Positions 25,049-38,139 of a DNA stretch of 64,000 bases are shown piece by piece (position 1 is the stretch's first letter; every line of letters begins with the position of its first letter). A program made the translations under genes and the position numbers. This DNA is from Polyodon spathula. Its lineage: Eukaryota > Chordata > Actinopteri > Acipenseriformes > Polyodontidae. Under the pieces are notes generated by a model. It ran no database searches, was not told the DNA's origin, and was given only the letters and a program-made list of their open reading frames with translations. The DNA is taken from positions 58,899,684-58,963,683 of the forward strand of contig NC_054538.1 of the NCBI RefSeq assembly GCF_017654505.1. The letters are read 5' to 3'.

Positions 25049-25207
25049 ACAAGTAAAAATATTTGCATTGAAGACATACACTATATAGTGTACTGTATGC
25101 CACAGACCTCCAAACAAAACACTTCAAAGTTGAAAAGAAAGAGGTCTCAATGCACATTATCTTTATATGGTGCAGAATAACATTGTTTGGTTCAGACGTG
25201 AAAAACT

Positions 25208-25281
25208 ATATATATATATATATATATACAATATATATATAATATTATAATATATATATAGATATATATATATATATATAT
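25208..25281. repeat. Interrupted (TA)n tract
   Basis: TA units broken by a few CA, GA and AATATT interruptions. Confidence 0.9.
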
Positions 25282-28200
25282 GTACATATAATCTCATTGT
25301 GAATGATTAAAAAGCAAAGTTTTTGTGGAAGAAGTATCCTTGTATGGAGCAATAACTGTTACAGGGAATGCTATTGATGTTGTCAGAAAGAACATTAGCT
25401 ACAATACTGGTAAAAGCAGGATTATAGTTGCTGAACAGCACAGCAACACAACACATAGGCTTGATTTCTGTCAAAACTAAAAAAAAATTTGGGAATCTGC
25501 AATAAACAAGCAAACTGCTGTTGATGGTAACTGATTTACTAAAGATGTGGCATGTTTAATACAAACCATTTTACTGCCATCCTGAAGCCAATAAAGTTTG
25601 TGTTCTGTTTGTTTTTTAATATTACACAAGCGTTCTAATATCTTTTCATAGTCAGCATTACTGAGCGATTTTTTATTTTACATGGATTCATTCAAACCTA
25701 AAGATGGCCGGATCATACTGTTCCAAATTAAGCCAAGTTGTTAAGCAGATGCAGAGATTGATTGAAGGATAGTCAGTCTCAGTATTCAGCAGATTAATTT
25801 AGGTTTAAACATACTTTCTTTTCCATACATTGTACATGTTACATAAACAGAATACACCATGAACATTGTTGTGTTTAGTTCGCGATAATGGCTGTAAACA
25901 ACCCACCCTTTTGGGGGTGCATTTGTTATTCGGCTATCCTCATTCATGGAATTACTACAGTACTTGAATTTTCATGGAGTTTTATTTGTTTAGTCCAGAG
26001 TTTAAAAAACATATGGAAATGTTTATGGTTTTGTTATTACTGGCATAATGTTGCAAAAGTTGTTTTCTTTTTTTCCAGATATGCACAGATACATACACAG
26101 TGGACAGCGGGAAAGTGTTGGGGGAGTAGATAACAAACAAGAATGGTTATCGATATGACAGATAAATGCTTTGTCATAATATTTGAGCCTAGTCTTTGTC
26201 TTTCTACTGTTTTGTAACCTTCATGTCGGCACCTGTGTCTTTTTCTTTTCTACAATTGATTTTCTTGAAGCGAAATGGATGAAAGTTGGTTGGTTACAGA
26301 CCTCTTCTTAGCCCTGTTCTTGTAAAAGCACACATTCCAATGTTCTTGTTTTCTTTTGGCAGTCCTCAGGAACTGTAAGCTGTCTGTGTTGGGTTCCTGT
26401 TCATACTGCCTGTATCTAGAAAGCCTCTGCCCTTCGTGAGAATGCATGCCTCTAGAGATGTATGTATGTTAAAACCAAAACAAGCACCTATATGGTTTGA
26501 TTACAGTCTACTGACATGAGACATTAAAACTGATGCCAGTAATATTATTATGTCCACGTTAATGATATTGATTTACAGAAAGAAAAAAAAAAAAATTGAC
26601 ATTGTCAATCTACATCTATTGGGAACTTAACTGCTTCACTTTGGATTCAATACTGCAATAATTGGTTTAAGTCTACTCTGTCTAAAGGGTTTGCATGAGC
26701 GTTTGATCTGCTACTGCTCCAGCTTTATATATTGTGCACCCTAATGGATGATTCCTGATGATACAAGGCATATTGTACACTCAGCAGTACATAATAAAGC
26801 TGTCATTTTATTGAGGGCAATTCTGGTAACACCATATACCACAAGGCACACCCCAAACACAGCCATGCAATTGCAAAAGTGAAAGTCATCTGTTAACATT
26901 CAATACACTTAACTGAAAACACATGGTTACCACCCGCTTTGATTTGAATTGAATGTGCATTGTGAAGTTTGGGTCCATTACTATGGTATGTTGAGCTAAA
27001 TTATAGGCTTAAAAAGCTAACTTGTAAAAAACCTGAATTTACCTGCAAATTGTTGTTTTGCATTCACATTGGTGATTGTATAATTTATGGTACTCAAAAT
27101 CAAATTTGCACTTATGAAAATCATCCAGATTCTTGCAGGATCCCCATGCCTTAAAAAAGTAATAAATATGGTATGTTTACTATGTTAATTTCAGAGATTG
27201 GTATGATAATGGAATTACCACCTGATGAAATCTAAAAGTTGAAACGCTTCGTGGACGTGGATCAGAAATGTTTTTAATTTTTTTAAATTTTTTAAAGTTT
27301 GTTCAATAAAAGAAAATAAATTATTTTAATCTTGGAAAACTTGAGTAGTGTGGATCAATAAGAAAAACCACAAGGTGTGTGACCTGCAGTCCTGAATCAT
27401 AAGGATAAAGGCTTGTTGGGACATTCCCGGCTGGTTGGCATAAATTGAGAGAGACAATCACTTTCTTTATAGATATTACCTTATATTGGTCAGCACCTTT
27501 GTGAAGATTTAAGCATTGCAGTGCATAAAAGGCTTTTTTTTTTCTGTTATATAAAAACATGAAATACTTTTTTTATCTGGAACCTTTCAAATAAATAAAG
27601 TGATATTTTCCTTTTAAGTAGGCCTACAGTTTCTCAAATGCATAAGAATCTGTTTTCCTGTGACTCGTTAAATTTAGAAAAGACTACTTAAAAGACTACT
27701 ATCATGTTATCAATAAAGCGTAGTTATAAGTAGAGCAGCAGTCCATACATACAACTCCCAGGATATGTTTGCTGTAGTTTCATTTGCCACCTTGCTAAGC
27801 TTGTTAAGGGTTATATAATTCAAAATGAAAACTCCGTCTTTCGGGATTTCCTACGTAAACATTCTTAAGCACAAGGCTAACATAATTATAACAAATCAAT
27901 TCCTTGAGAATATACATAGGCTTTCTGTCTTTCATAAGTCTACTTATTAACATTCCAAAGCAACCCCAGTAGGGAGGGACAGTGTTACAGATATTTGTCT
28001 CCATAAGGAGAAAATACCTCTGTGGTTTGGGCTGAAAATAACAACTGAAAAGCTATCCCTAGGTATTGTGCAGTACATGGCACTTAATCCAGTCATTTTA
28101 ATTTCGCTAAAATAATTATAGTCATAATGCAGTTCTCCCTGGTGGAACTGGCTACTTTTGAGAGTGCCAGGTGTCATTTTGAGAAACAGTGGGCCCTGCT

Positions 28201-31200
28201 TTTGAGAAATTGAAATTATAATTTGAAGGTTGTGTATTTTTAATGCTGGAAAATTAGACTTCAATTCCTTTTATTAAAGCGTTAGATTTTAGTAAGCCTT
28301 TACAATTAGCACTATACAACATGTGCTGAATGTTGATTTCAGAATAGTTCAAAATAAATCTTCAAACAGAGGACTTCTGTTTATACATAGTCTAAAGGTA
28401 CAGGAGACTTTCTTCAAAATACTTTTGTGTGCATGGTACAAATATAATGCTTAGTGTAATAAATATCAATCAGCACAAAAAACATTTGAACATTGGTAGG
28501 TTTATAATTAAATTTTAGGATTCAAGACTTTTTATTCTGTACAAACTCAAGTGCCAGCTTTTGTTATAAAATTGAACAGCTCTTGAAAGCTGGAGGGTGG
28601 TGAGCTTTTGAACTGGAAAAAGTTCAGCCCTGGGTTAAGCCTCTATCCTCCCTCCTTTCTAGGCATAAATCCATAATTCTTTGAAGCTTTGTTTATCAAT
28701 TACATTAATTAAATGTGAAAGCCTTGTTCATAATCACTTCAAAGCATGCTGCAAAGACATGTTAATAGGGGAACATGCTGAAGAAAGGGCCATAGGGTCT
28801 TTTCCTCTTTGACCATTTGCAGACATGGATTTGAGGATAAAGGAGGCACAGGCATGCTATTCCAGGAACATGGTGAGATGCTGCTCCACATCCTGGTATT
28901 TAAGAATCTGTAACAGATAACCTAAGTATCACAAGAAAAATCATTACGCACATTCCAGGTTTTAGATCATATAAGGATCTATAAAATGATCTGTAATAGA
29001 AATCGATCTTTGTTTCTATGAAAACATAGACTTAACGGTTGAAAAAAGTGCTGTGCTACATCATTTTTTTTCTTTTACTCTGGTGCTAGAAATATATGCC
29101 AGGAAATAAGTAAAAAATAAAAGGTTGCCTATAAATAATAAATGATCTTACTTTTAAACCATCATTGAACCTGAAAAATGGCACTCCACATTATGCATCT
29201 CTAGCAGAAAACATTATCAATTGTAACTCTCCCTGAGCACAGTATTACTGTATGCAAAGGGCATTAAGTATATTTATAAATGGCTAATTCTTCATCCCCA
29301 ACAGTTTTGTTTGAGAGTTGTAACCTGAAGGTGTGTTTTAACCGTTTAATCTTGATAACTCATGTTGTTTTTCCTTCATTAATTACTTGTACAAATAACC
29401 TTTTGCTCTGCTATTAAAATGTGTTTCCTCGCCTTCATCACAGATTGAGTTTAGCCTGAAGGTTTAACATTTTAAACATTTTCAGCAATGAATACAAAAT
29501 ATTATAGAAACATTACATCAGAAATAAGTGGACTACAGAACTTTTAAAGCAGGAGTTCTTTAGGAGAACCATGTTTGCCACTTTTAATCAATGTTTTTTT
29601 TTTTTTTTTTGTTAAGGGAATGTTATTTTCTTTATAACTGCTCATTAATACTTAAAAGTTCTTTATTCTGGCTTCGGTAACCCTTAGTATAATTGTATTG
29701 CCAGTACTAAGACAGCTGTCATGATTATTCTTTGGCAAGAGATATCTTAAGTTAACTTGTATGTTAAAATAGTTTTAGTTGTATGTTAAAATAGTTTTAG
29801 TTTTTAGTTTAAATAAGTCATATAGAAATCATACACTGTTGGGCAGGGTGGATCAAATTGGGTTGCCAGGTGGCAAAATGCGATCTTCAATTAAAAAATG
29901 GCCAGTAGATTTTACTGTAAACTCTTGCTTCAAAACTGGCAGAATCTGCACTGCCCCTGTTGATCTAGCCAATCCTTTTACAACTTGTACAACCAGCCCC
30001 TTTTTATTATTTCCCTAGTAATGCACACCAGCCAGTCAAGTCAGGGTAGAAAAGAACATGATCATTCTGAATTCACTCTGCTTTGTCTGCACTTCGGAAG
30101 CGATGGCTATTGTCAACCGCAAAGTAACTGAAAAACTTTGAACGTTTTTTTTTTTTTCAACTTTAGATCATAGGTTGACAGCAAGGGATGAAGGGAGTGT
30201 TGAGGTGTCTGTGCAGCCCTACGGCCTAGAAAGGCCGTATTTTAGAGGAATATACCCATTGCAGTGTAATGTGTACTTCCCATTTCTGAAGGAATAGTGC
30301 AAACATATTTTTATCACATAAAGATAAATACAGCAAACATTTGCCTTATTGACACACTACCAGTTACACTTTATTTATTAAGCAGTTAACAGATATTGTT
30401 TAACATATAGCATTTAAAGTAATACAAGTTTAAAACAGGTAGTTATGACGCTCGCCACCACAATTAAACAATTCAACACATTTATTGACGCTGCTCAAGG
30501 GATTCACACCCACTTGTTGATTTAAAATCGATTCATTTATGGTTTAGCACCAACCTGACCTGTCTTAGTGTCCTGGAAAATGTGTATTTTGCCACTTTGC
30601 TTATTGTGTAGGAACCACAATGCCAGGGATTTAAAAAAAACAAAACCTGATGTCTACTTTTATATGGTTTCTCCCTGAAATACACTCATCTTTTTCTGAA
30701 ATAGATCATGGTAATTTAATCTACACATAAACACAATAGAGAAGCACACATAATATATTATTGTAGGATAAGTAATAAGATATAACAGAGATATGTGTTA
30801 TAATCCAAGGCCAGCGTAGCATATTGGAGATGAATACCCAGGATCTGGAAAGAATGGGGATGATTTCAGAGAATATTACTATGGAGATTAAAATGACCAA
30901 GTCAAGTACATCATTTTGTAGTGCCTGGTACGTTAAATTAGAGGGGTATTTTAGCCTTTTTTGTATAATTTTTTCATAGCAGTTTTTTTTATACCATTTT
31001 TTTATATCATCCCTTTTTTTTTTAGGATATCTTGAAACAAAACTCCCTCTCTACAGCAGTGTAATATTTCTTAATACTTATCATTCAAGGTTTAACATAA
31101 GTGTTATATCACAGTGTATGACTGAGTGATACATGCAGAGGATAACAATCTTTCAGTATTTTCAGCTTCTTTGTTTATGGTGAATTGGTTATATTTCATC

Positions 31201-31216
31201 AGTTTTTTTAAGGCTT
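25282..31216. other. Long non-coding stretch, no gene recognised
   Basis: About 6 kb without defensible coding sequence or element ends. It includes an A tract (26582-26594), a T tract (about 29597-29610), a hammerhead-like motif at 27218-27254, and two stretches (28560-28900 and 29280-29480) with a mixed, non-repetitive look that could be conserved non-coding DNA. A small hairpin (TACGGCC TAGAAA GGCCGTA) is at about 30219-30239. Confidence 0.5.
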
Positions 31217-31790
31217 TGTGACAGGATGGCATGCGTGGTGACATCAGGCCAGAAGCAGGAAGAGACAGACACTGCAGGTACAGTGCAAAAAGGCGCTTGC
31301 TTGCGCCAGTTTATTGTAAAATAAAAAGGGTGAACAAAACAAACAAAACACAGGATATGGCGCTGGTAGCCAAAACAAAGAGACAAAACAAAAGGACTAT
31401 ACAGACAAAAACAGAGTTGTTGTTGTTTTTTTTTTTTAATGCAGATTATTATTATTTTTATTATTTCCTCCATCTTTAAACCCATTCCCTACTCACTGAA
31501 CACACAACCCTGAGTGAGTGAAAACATGCTGCTTTTATGCAGCTGTACCGAGACATGATTGCTAATCAATCATTCAATTGGAGTCTCGGTACAACAGCAC
31601 GTGAATTAAATGCAATTTCCCGTGCTCACATATTACATTTTATCTGCATATGAAGTGCTGTGCAATCCTCGTGCCTAAATACAAATATAACCCATATTAT
31701 ATACCATGTACCAACTACAATATACCAACATTACACTACACACAACATACAACACAGAAAAACACACAGGGGCGGGGCAACATTGCCACA
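31217..31790 (-). mobile_element. Solo LTR, 574 bp, minus orientation
   Basis: The element runs from TGTGACAGG to TTGCCACA on the plus strand. The flanks GGCTT and GACTT form a 5-bp target duplication with one mismatch. On the minus strand the 3' part (GGCCTGATGTCACC then CCTGTCACA) matches the end of the 11289-11957 element, with an AATAAA site upstream at about 31313-31325. No internal region is attached. Confidence 0.6.
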
Positions 31791-32355
31791 GACTTATTTT
31801 TTATTCAGAAATCTGTCGTGTACTTATATGTATACATTTTAAAAGTATTTATTCATTGTCACTCAAATTGTATCAATTTTTTTTTATGTTTACATTCACC
31901 CCCACTTTTGAAAATTTCAGTAATGATTTAATTATCATTTTAAAAGTAAACAGAGGATTTAACAACCTTATTATGACACTCTACATAACAGAAACCGCTG
32001 CCCAGACTTGACTATCGGTGAGTGATGTACCCAGAACCTACAATACAATGTTCATTGAAAAAAAAAACAACTTCCTATAGTACCCATGACATTGTACTTT
32101 GTATGCTATAAATATAAGCATTGAAAAATCTACTTTGTCTGTGCTGTTCTGAATTCTCTTTTTAAAATGTCAGCCTAAATCCACAAAATAAATGAGTAGT
32201 TCATTCATTATTTCATTATTTATTATTGCTTTAATAAAAAAGTGTATTCCCTGTGGTAAAGGCAAGTCATGTGTACAGAAAGGTGAAGCCAGCTATTTTA
32301 CCATTGAACACAGTCTAAAAGAATGGGGAATGTCTTTAGTTTTGGTTTACATACA
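31791..32355. other. Non-coding spacer
   Basis: AT-rich; nothing recognised. Confidence 0.5.
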
Positions 32356-32663
32356 CAGTACGCCCTTCATTATAACTTGTTAAGCAACCATGCGGCAATG
32401 CAAAATTAAAGAAAAATAATTGGGATTTTTTCTTTTTGTACTGTGTTTTAATTCTTTAACGGATTGGATAAAGCAAAGGCAGAATACTGCATACATGAGA
32501 TGAACAGGTACATGTAATTCTACTTTTGTTCACAATCTCATCTCATTAACTTACTCAAACAGTTTATCGTTTATTTTTATTGTCCTTTCGCTATAACAAA
32601 CCCCTCGATATAATGAACAAAAGGCTTGATCCCCAACAGGTTTGTTATAGCGAGGGTGTACAA
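32356..32663. mobile_element. Possible Tigger/pogo-like MITE
   Basis: The left end reads CAGTACGCCCTTCATTATAAC; the right end, reverse complemented, reads GTACACCCTCGCTATAAC. Both resemble the CTCCCTCGCTATAAC ends of the larger element at 41735-42374. The right part also holds an internal hairpin: CGCTATAACAAACC (32589-32602) pairs exactly with 32639-32652. No coding sequence. Confidence 0.4.
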
Positions 32664-35600
32664 TCGAGAGACCTACAATCTTTAAAATAATATTCCTCTT
32701 TGAAAATATATTGACAGATATATTGAGTAACTGGAAAACAGGAAGGGACCCTCAGGAGTTCAACTGATCTACTGTTATCATCTAACCACAAATTCACTTG
32801 TTTACTTGATAAAGCCAAACCAAATCAAATGCAGCATTTAGCATACTTACAGATCGATTTTCTAAATAATCATTCCATTATACAGTAGTAAATTGGTATA
32901 ATGTAATGCAGTTAATTCCAGGTGGTCTTATTGATATTATACATTATGTAAAGGGAGGCTTTGACTAAGTAAATGTCTTATGATGTTAAATAAAGTTGAT
33001 AGCAAACATAACTTAAGCCATCCACTTGATTTTTGTTTACCATCACCATAGGACAACCAACCAAAGTAGACCAGTGAACAACTTTTTTAGTATACCAAAA
33101 ATACCTAAATTCTCCCAATGAAGCTAGGGATCATAGCTTAGCTTTCTTTGTGATAAAACTTAGGTGATGTGATGGTTAATACATTTGTGATAGGGAAAAA
33201 AAAAAAACAAGTCTGGATGTACTTAGACATACCTGAGAAGTTACAGTGCACACATGGCAAGCAGAAACTTTTGAACCCATGACATACTGTAGGTTAGCTT
33301 TCAACATTGCTCAATATCATAAAGAGGCATTTCATTTAAAGGGTTATCACAAAGCAGCACTGCATCATTTGCAGGTTCCTTCAACTGCAGATCAAACAAA
33401 AGTGTGAAACAAAGAAAAAGCAATTAATAAACTTTCACCTCATTGCTGTTAATAATTACCTGCAAATAACACTAAATGACACATGCTGCTAAGGCTGATC
33501 ACAGCCAGCTACAGTCAAGACGGAGAGCTTCCAATAAGGCACAATTTTAAGGAAGATCCGGAGGCCACCCATATTAATTATCAGTTTACACAGCTCATTT
33601 CACAGCTCTTTCCCTTTGTAAGTCACTGAGTCATATGGCAGAGGATAAAGGTGCAGCATAAGGTGTCTATTACTTCAAGTAGGGCAACAGGGCAGGGTGG
33701 CAGATACTTTAATTTCATGACTGTTTCATTTGCGACCCATGGCATCTGTCTTCTGTTACTGGGAGAAGATGTCAATCAAACTGGAGCAATTAAAAACCAA
33801 ATGCGAAAAGTTGATTCTCATCATCCGCAGCTCAATTTGCAACTGCGTTTGCAAGTCATGTGGAGGCCTTCAGCGCCTGGGGAATTTGATCCCTGCCACT
33901 CAGATGATATACTATGACAATGTTTGTAATGGTAACCCCTCAACTGCTGTTTTATCTCTTTCATCTGATAAATCTTTAACAGTCAAAAGGCACAGACTCA
34001 AACGTATTATATCCTACTTCAGTTGCACTTAAAGCTGGCAAAGTTCCCCTTTACCTTTACAGAAACAGTGGTAAGAAAACAACCACTCATGAATACATTT
34101 TGATAATACAAGTTAATACACTGAATCTCATTATAAAACGTAGCTTCTGTTCTTTCTGGTGTGTGGTTTATATTGGAATCTGTAACATTTGTGCTGATCA
34201 GCACAATTTATACCACTATGAATCACTATGAAGACTCTTAGAGAAACATTGACAAACTGAATAAAAGGGAAACATTTCATATTAGAACCTTTAACAGGTC
34301 TTTAACACTTAAGCAGTATTTTTTTTTGTGTTAAACATGTTGCATTTTGAAAGTACTACTTGGAGAGCCATTTCTTTTCTTTTTTTAAAACCTGTTGTTA
34401 TCCTTAAATTGGATCAAAAGACACTTGTGTCACCTTTTTGTTTATGCTTTTGATAGTTGCATTTTCTGGGTTAACAAATAATAGAATACACATTAGGGTA
34501 GGACGGTTCAACAGTGTGGAACAGAGCATGTGAGTAGAGTGGAGCTCTTCTCGCTCTCATCCTCTTTGAAACCGCAATACATTCGATAACTAACTGACGT
34601 TCACACTTTGAAAAAAATAAAAGGTCTGCAATATACTTACAACAGCAATAACAGGGTTTTTTGGGTTTTTTTTTTTGTTTTGTTTTTTTAAATATGTTTT
34701 TATTATTTATTTCCCTGTATAATAATTCAACATGAAGTGGTGAAAACGCTTTGGGTAAAGTGAATCTTCTGCACCTCGATGGGATCATTCTCAAGACAAC
34801 CCCAAGCCGAACATAACACGATTTCAGCTATCTGAAATGGTAATTTAACCCCAAGCTGATGGGGTCGTATTTCAGCTTGGGATCCTAACATACACTGACC
34901 CTTTTGCACATACCATATTAAATATTGAAATATTTTTTTAATTGTATAAGCTTTGTGAAATTTGCAATTAACATGGTTCGTGTACAAGCACACAATGGCT
35001 TTCACTGTTGTAATAAAACTCTTACTGTGCAAATTGGATATTATTGATTATTTTGTTAACTTTAATTATACAGGGCGATTTCATAAATTGCACAATATTG
35101 TTGGAGCATTGCAAAAGCTGCATCATTTATAGATCATATCTTGTACAGTGTCAAATATTTTTCCTTTGCAAAACATCTTTTGGAGCAGGAGCGGTGCCAG
35201 AGGTTTTTCATGCTCACGGGCGCTTTACCCACTCCACTCCACGCTCTTAGCAAAATGGTCCTGTTCCTTTCCACTCATATGCTCTGGTGTGGAATAAAAC
35301 ACATTATAAAATGGATCTTTTAAATACTCTGTCTTGATTGGTCAAAACAGCCACATGGTGGTGTGAATATTACAGCATATTCCCATGGGTTGGCATTTCT
35401 TTTTAAAAAGTGGCGAATCACTTGTATCGGTATGCCACTAGAATTTAAAAACAAAAAACAAAAAACAAAAAAACATAGCCATATTTAAATTTATATTAAT
35501 AAACATGACTAACCACATTTAATATAGAATTTTTAACAAATGAATTTTAAAAAACACCCGCTATATTTAAATTTGCAATAAAGATGACTGATGAGATTTG

Positions 35601-35881
35601 TCAATTTTGCTCTTTTGGGAAATCAAACACTAGATGAGAGTCTGAATCAAACACTAATTCGAGTGGTAAACAAAGGAAGTACTACTACTAGGCATCTTGA
35701 ACTTACTGAGAAAAGGAAGAAAAAAAAATACACAAGACTGCCGCCTGGGCATTGGGTGTCCTATTTGACTGGTTAAAACCAAAAACCATTAAATTCAATC
35801 TCAAGATATATAACCCTACAAGCTGGTCTTAACTCTTTTTTTAAACAGGCCAGCAAAAACCACAAAGTGAATTTCATAAGT
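32664..35881. other. Non-coding DNA, no gene recognised
   Basis: Open frames are short and unrecognised. 33420-33660 has a non-repetitive look with several TAATTA-type sites and might be conserved non-coding DNA. 35441-35472 is an (ACAAAAA)-like low-complexity stretch. Confidence 0.5.
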
Positions 35882-36321
35882 GACAGAGTATTTCAAAATG
35901 CAAACATCTTTATTGCCACTGTCAAGTGGTACTGCAAATCTGGCACTACCCCCCAGATCACAAAGGATGAAAGGATGAAAAAAAAAACCTCCCTACCTCT
36001 GTCACCTGTCTTGTGAGAGAGGTTTGGTTTGATGTGCAACTAAATATGGCCAGACGTGGCAAAGAAGGTCTGCGTGACTTAAAAGCAGACTTGTTTGTGC
36101 TTTGCCATGATGAAAACGGCCAGGAATATTTCACTTTAAAATGTAATGAACAAAACAAGAATCACAAGAATTATATTAAAACAAATAAAGAAAAACTCAC
36201 AGGATTTATTTACTCCATCCCCGGAAATCCTCTCTGCCCCGTACTAAGTTTGAAAACATATATTAGTAAAATCCCCGAAGCTGGTGCCCCAAGTTTTTAT
36301 TTACATCCTAGATGTTTTTAG
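35882..36321 (+). pseudogene. Crypton-type tyrosine recombinase (DUF3504-like) fragment
   Basis: The frame from 36013 gives about 100 residues starting REVWFDVQLNMARRGKEGLR, then ADLFVLCHDENGQEYFTL, NKNHKNY and, near the end, NPLCPVLSLKTYISKI. This arrangement is that of the recombinase-derived domain found in Crypton transposons and in host proteins of the ZMYM, QRICH1 and KCTD1 families; the Arg in the ARRGKEG block would be the first catalytic Arg. A second frame just upstream (35882 to about 36005) reads FQNANIFIATVKWYCKSGT, resembling the preceding N-terminal segment, so a frameshift separates them. The later catalytic HxxR...Y part is absent after the stop at 36319. I favour a dead transposon copy. 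Confidence 0.6.
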
Positions 36322-38139
36322 TGAAGCAGGGCTACATATATTATTGTGTCCTAAGACTGACACACATGTTATTTTAAATATTGTGTCTTAATTAGATTTA
36401 AAAAAAGACTTCAGTTACTGCTAAATTCTCTGCTGTACTGTGATTGTAACAGGAGTGATAAAATGGCTGCCGTACCTGTACTTTCAGTGTTCACCTTGCA
36501 CAAAATTATATTACATGATGTATTATACACATTAAAAGACATGTTCTATACAATGTTCTGAAAGTTTTGTTCAACAACAGAATTACCATGATTTTCTATT
36601 TCTGTAAAATGTTTTCTTTTAAATCTGTTTCACCTGAAGAAGGCTTATTCAGGCTCCAAATGTGGCATTATACATGCATCACTTTTAAAAAAAAAAAAAA
36701 TAGATAAAGTATTATTAACTGTCACTCAAATTGAGGCGAGTATGGAACAAAGAATAATATTTATTTCAAGATAAATAATCTTTTTGTTATCATTTCGATT
36801 CCAAAACACCAGGGACTGATAGGAACGTGCTATAACACATTCTTAACAGTTTTCAACACAACAAGCTTTTTAGCCTAGGAGGGAGTAAGTGTTTTTGGAG
36901 ACAGAAGGACTGTCTTACAATATAATTCTATGGCAGTGACAGATTCATGAACCACAATGGATGGTAAATATGATATACCTTGTTAGAAATACAACCACCA
37001 TTACTTAATTCATAAAGGTTTTACAATGGAACAGTAACTTTTTATACTAGACTTACATATGCAGTCAGTGTCTAGAGAAATTAATAGTAAAGGACATACT
37101 GTACAGGGACAGCATCACTACAGTTCAAGACCATCACAAAAAAATAAAAAAAACCTGAAGAAAAAAGAAACTTAAAAACTAAAGGTATGCCACTGTGAAT
37201 GTTATGAAGGTAATTACTTAGTTCTTCTGTTTCATTTATAACAAACAATGTAAACAATGCACTGAAACAAAACCAGGTATTCAATATGCTAATAAAACAT
37301 GTTCATTGCTCAGGGCATCACAACTTAAACCACATAAAAGAGAAATAATAATAAAAGGGGTAATAAATAGTAATTTACTAAATTAAACATTTAATGTCTA
37401 CAAATGATGTTGCTTATGCAGTATATTCCACCAGACGGTCCTACGTAAAAATGTGACATTCTGTTTGCAGTTGTTACCGTACATAACAAAAAACGCTATT
37501 ACTTAAATGTCAAATCTTAGCTTCTCATAACCTCTCGTAGATCTCTGTAATTCTAAAAACCTGGGTATTTTTGATACTAGTTTAGATACTAACCTGTGCC
37601 AAAATGCATTTGTAAATCAAAGTCTGAAATCACAGGTTCCACATGAAATAATTTTCTGGGCAAATATTTAAAATACAATATATTCAGTTTGTTTCTTTTT
37701 AAATGTTAACCTAATAATTTATAAAATACTTGTAGAGCTCTTACAGTATTTCATTGCATATTAGTATACATGTATCCTTTCTGTTTTTATTACTTTTTTA
37801 TAATTCAAAACAAGAGAGGCATATTGAAAGATCATTCATTAATAAGATGTAAATGACCTCACCAGATCTGTCACAAGGGAATCTGAAAAGAATCTGGTGG
37901 CAGATTTTTTACCATGTCATCAACACCCAATGTGACATGGTTGATTGCCAAACACAGTGGGAGACCATGGAAGGCCAGTCATATCCATCAATCTGCTGCC
38001 AAAACTGAAGGTGGGCAACACACAGGGGGTATAACCAGTGAAGAGCCAGCATTGCTGGACACTATGATCAATCTCTTTTGCCGACAGATCCATGTGGTGG
38101 AAACAGACTGCAAAACCTACCACAATGTGTAATTTAGTT
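36322..38139. other. Non-coding DNA, no gene recognised
   Basis: Contains a hammerhead-like motif remnant (36631-36664) and an A tract at about 36688-36700. Nothing else identified. Confidence 0.5.

Noticed and set aside
27947..28264. 105-residue minus-strand frame
   Set aside because: No domain, no similarity I recognise and no splice or promoter context; probably chance.
33651..34032. Two overlapping plus-strand frames of 88 and 100 residues
   Set aside because: Different frames over the same DNA, neither with a recognisable motif.
36013..36321. Recombinase-like frame as an exon of a host ZMYM or QRICH1 gene
   Set aside because: Upstream similarity lies in another frame without splice sites I can support, and the catalytic C-terminus is missing; a decayed transposon copy is simpler, though not proven.
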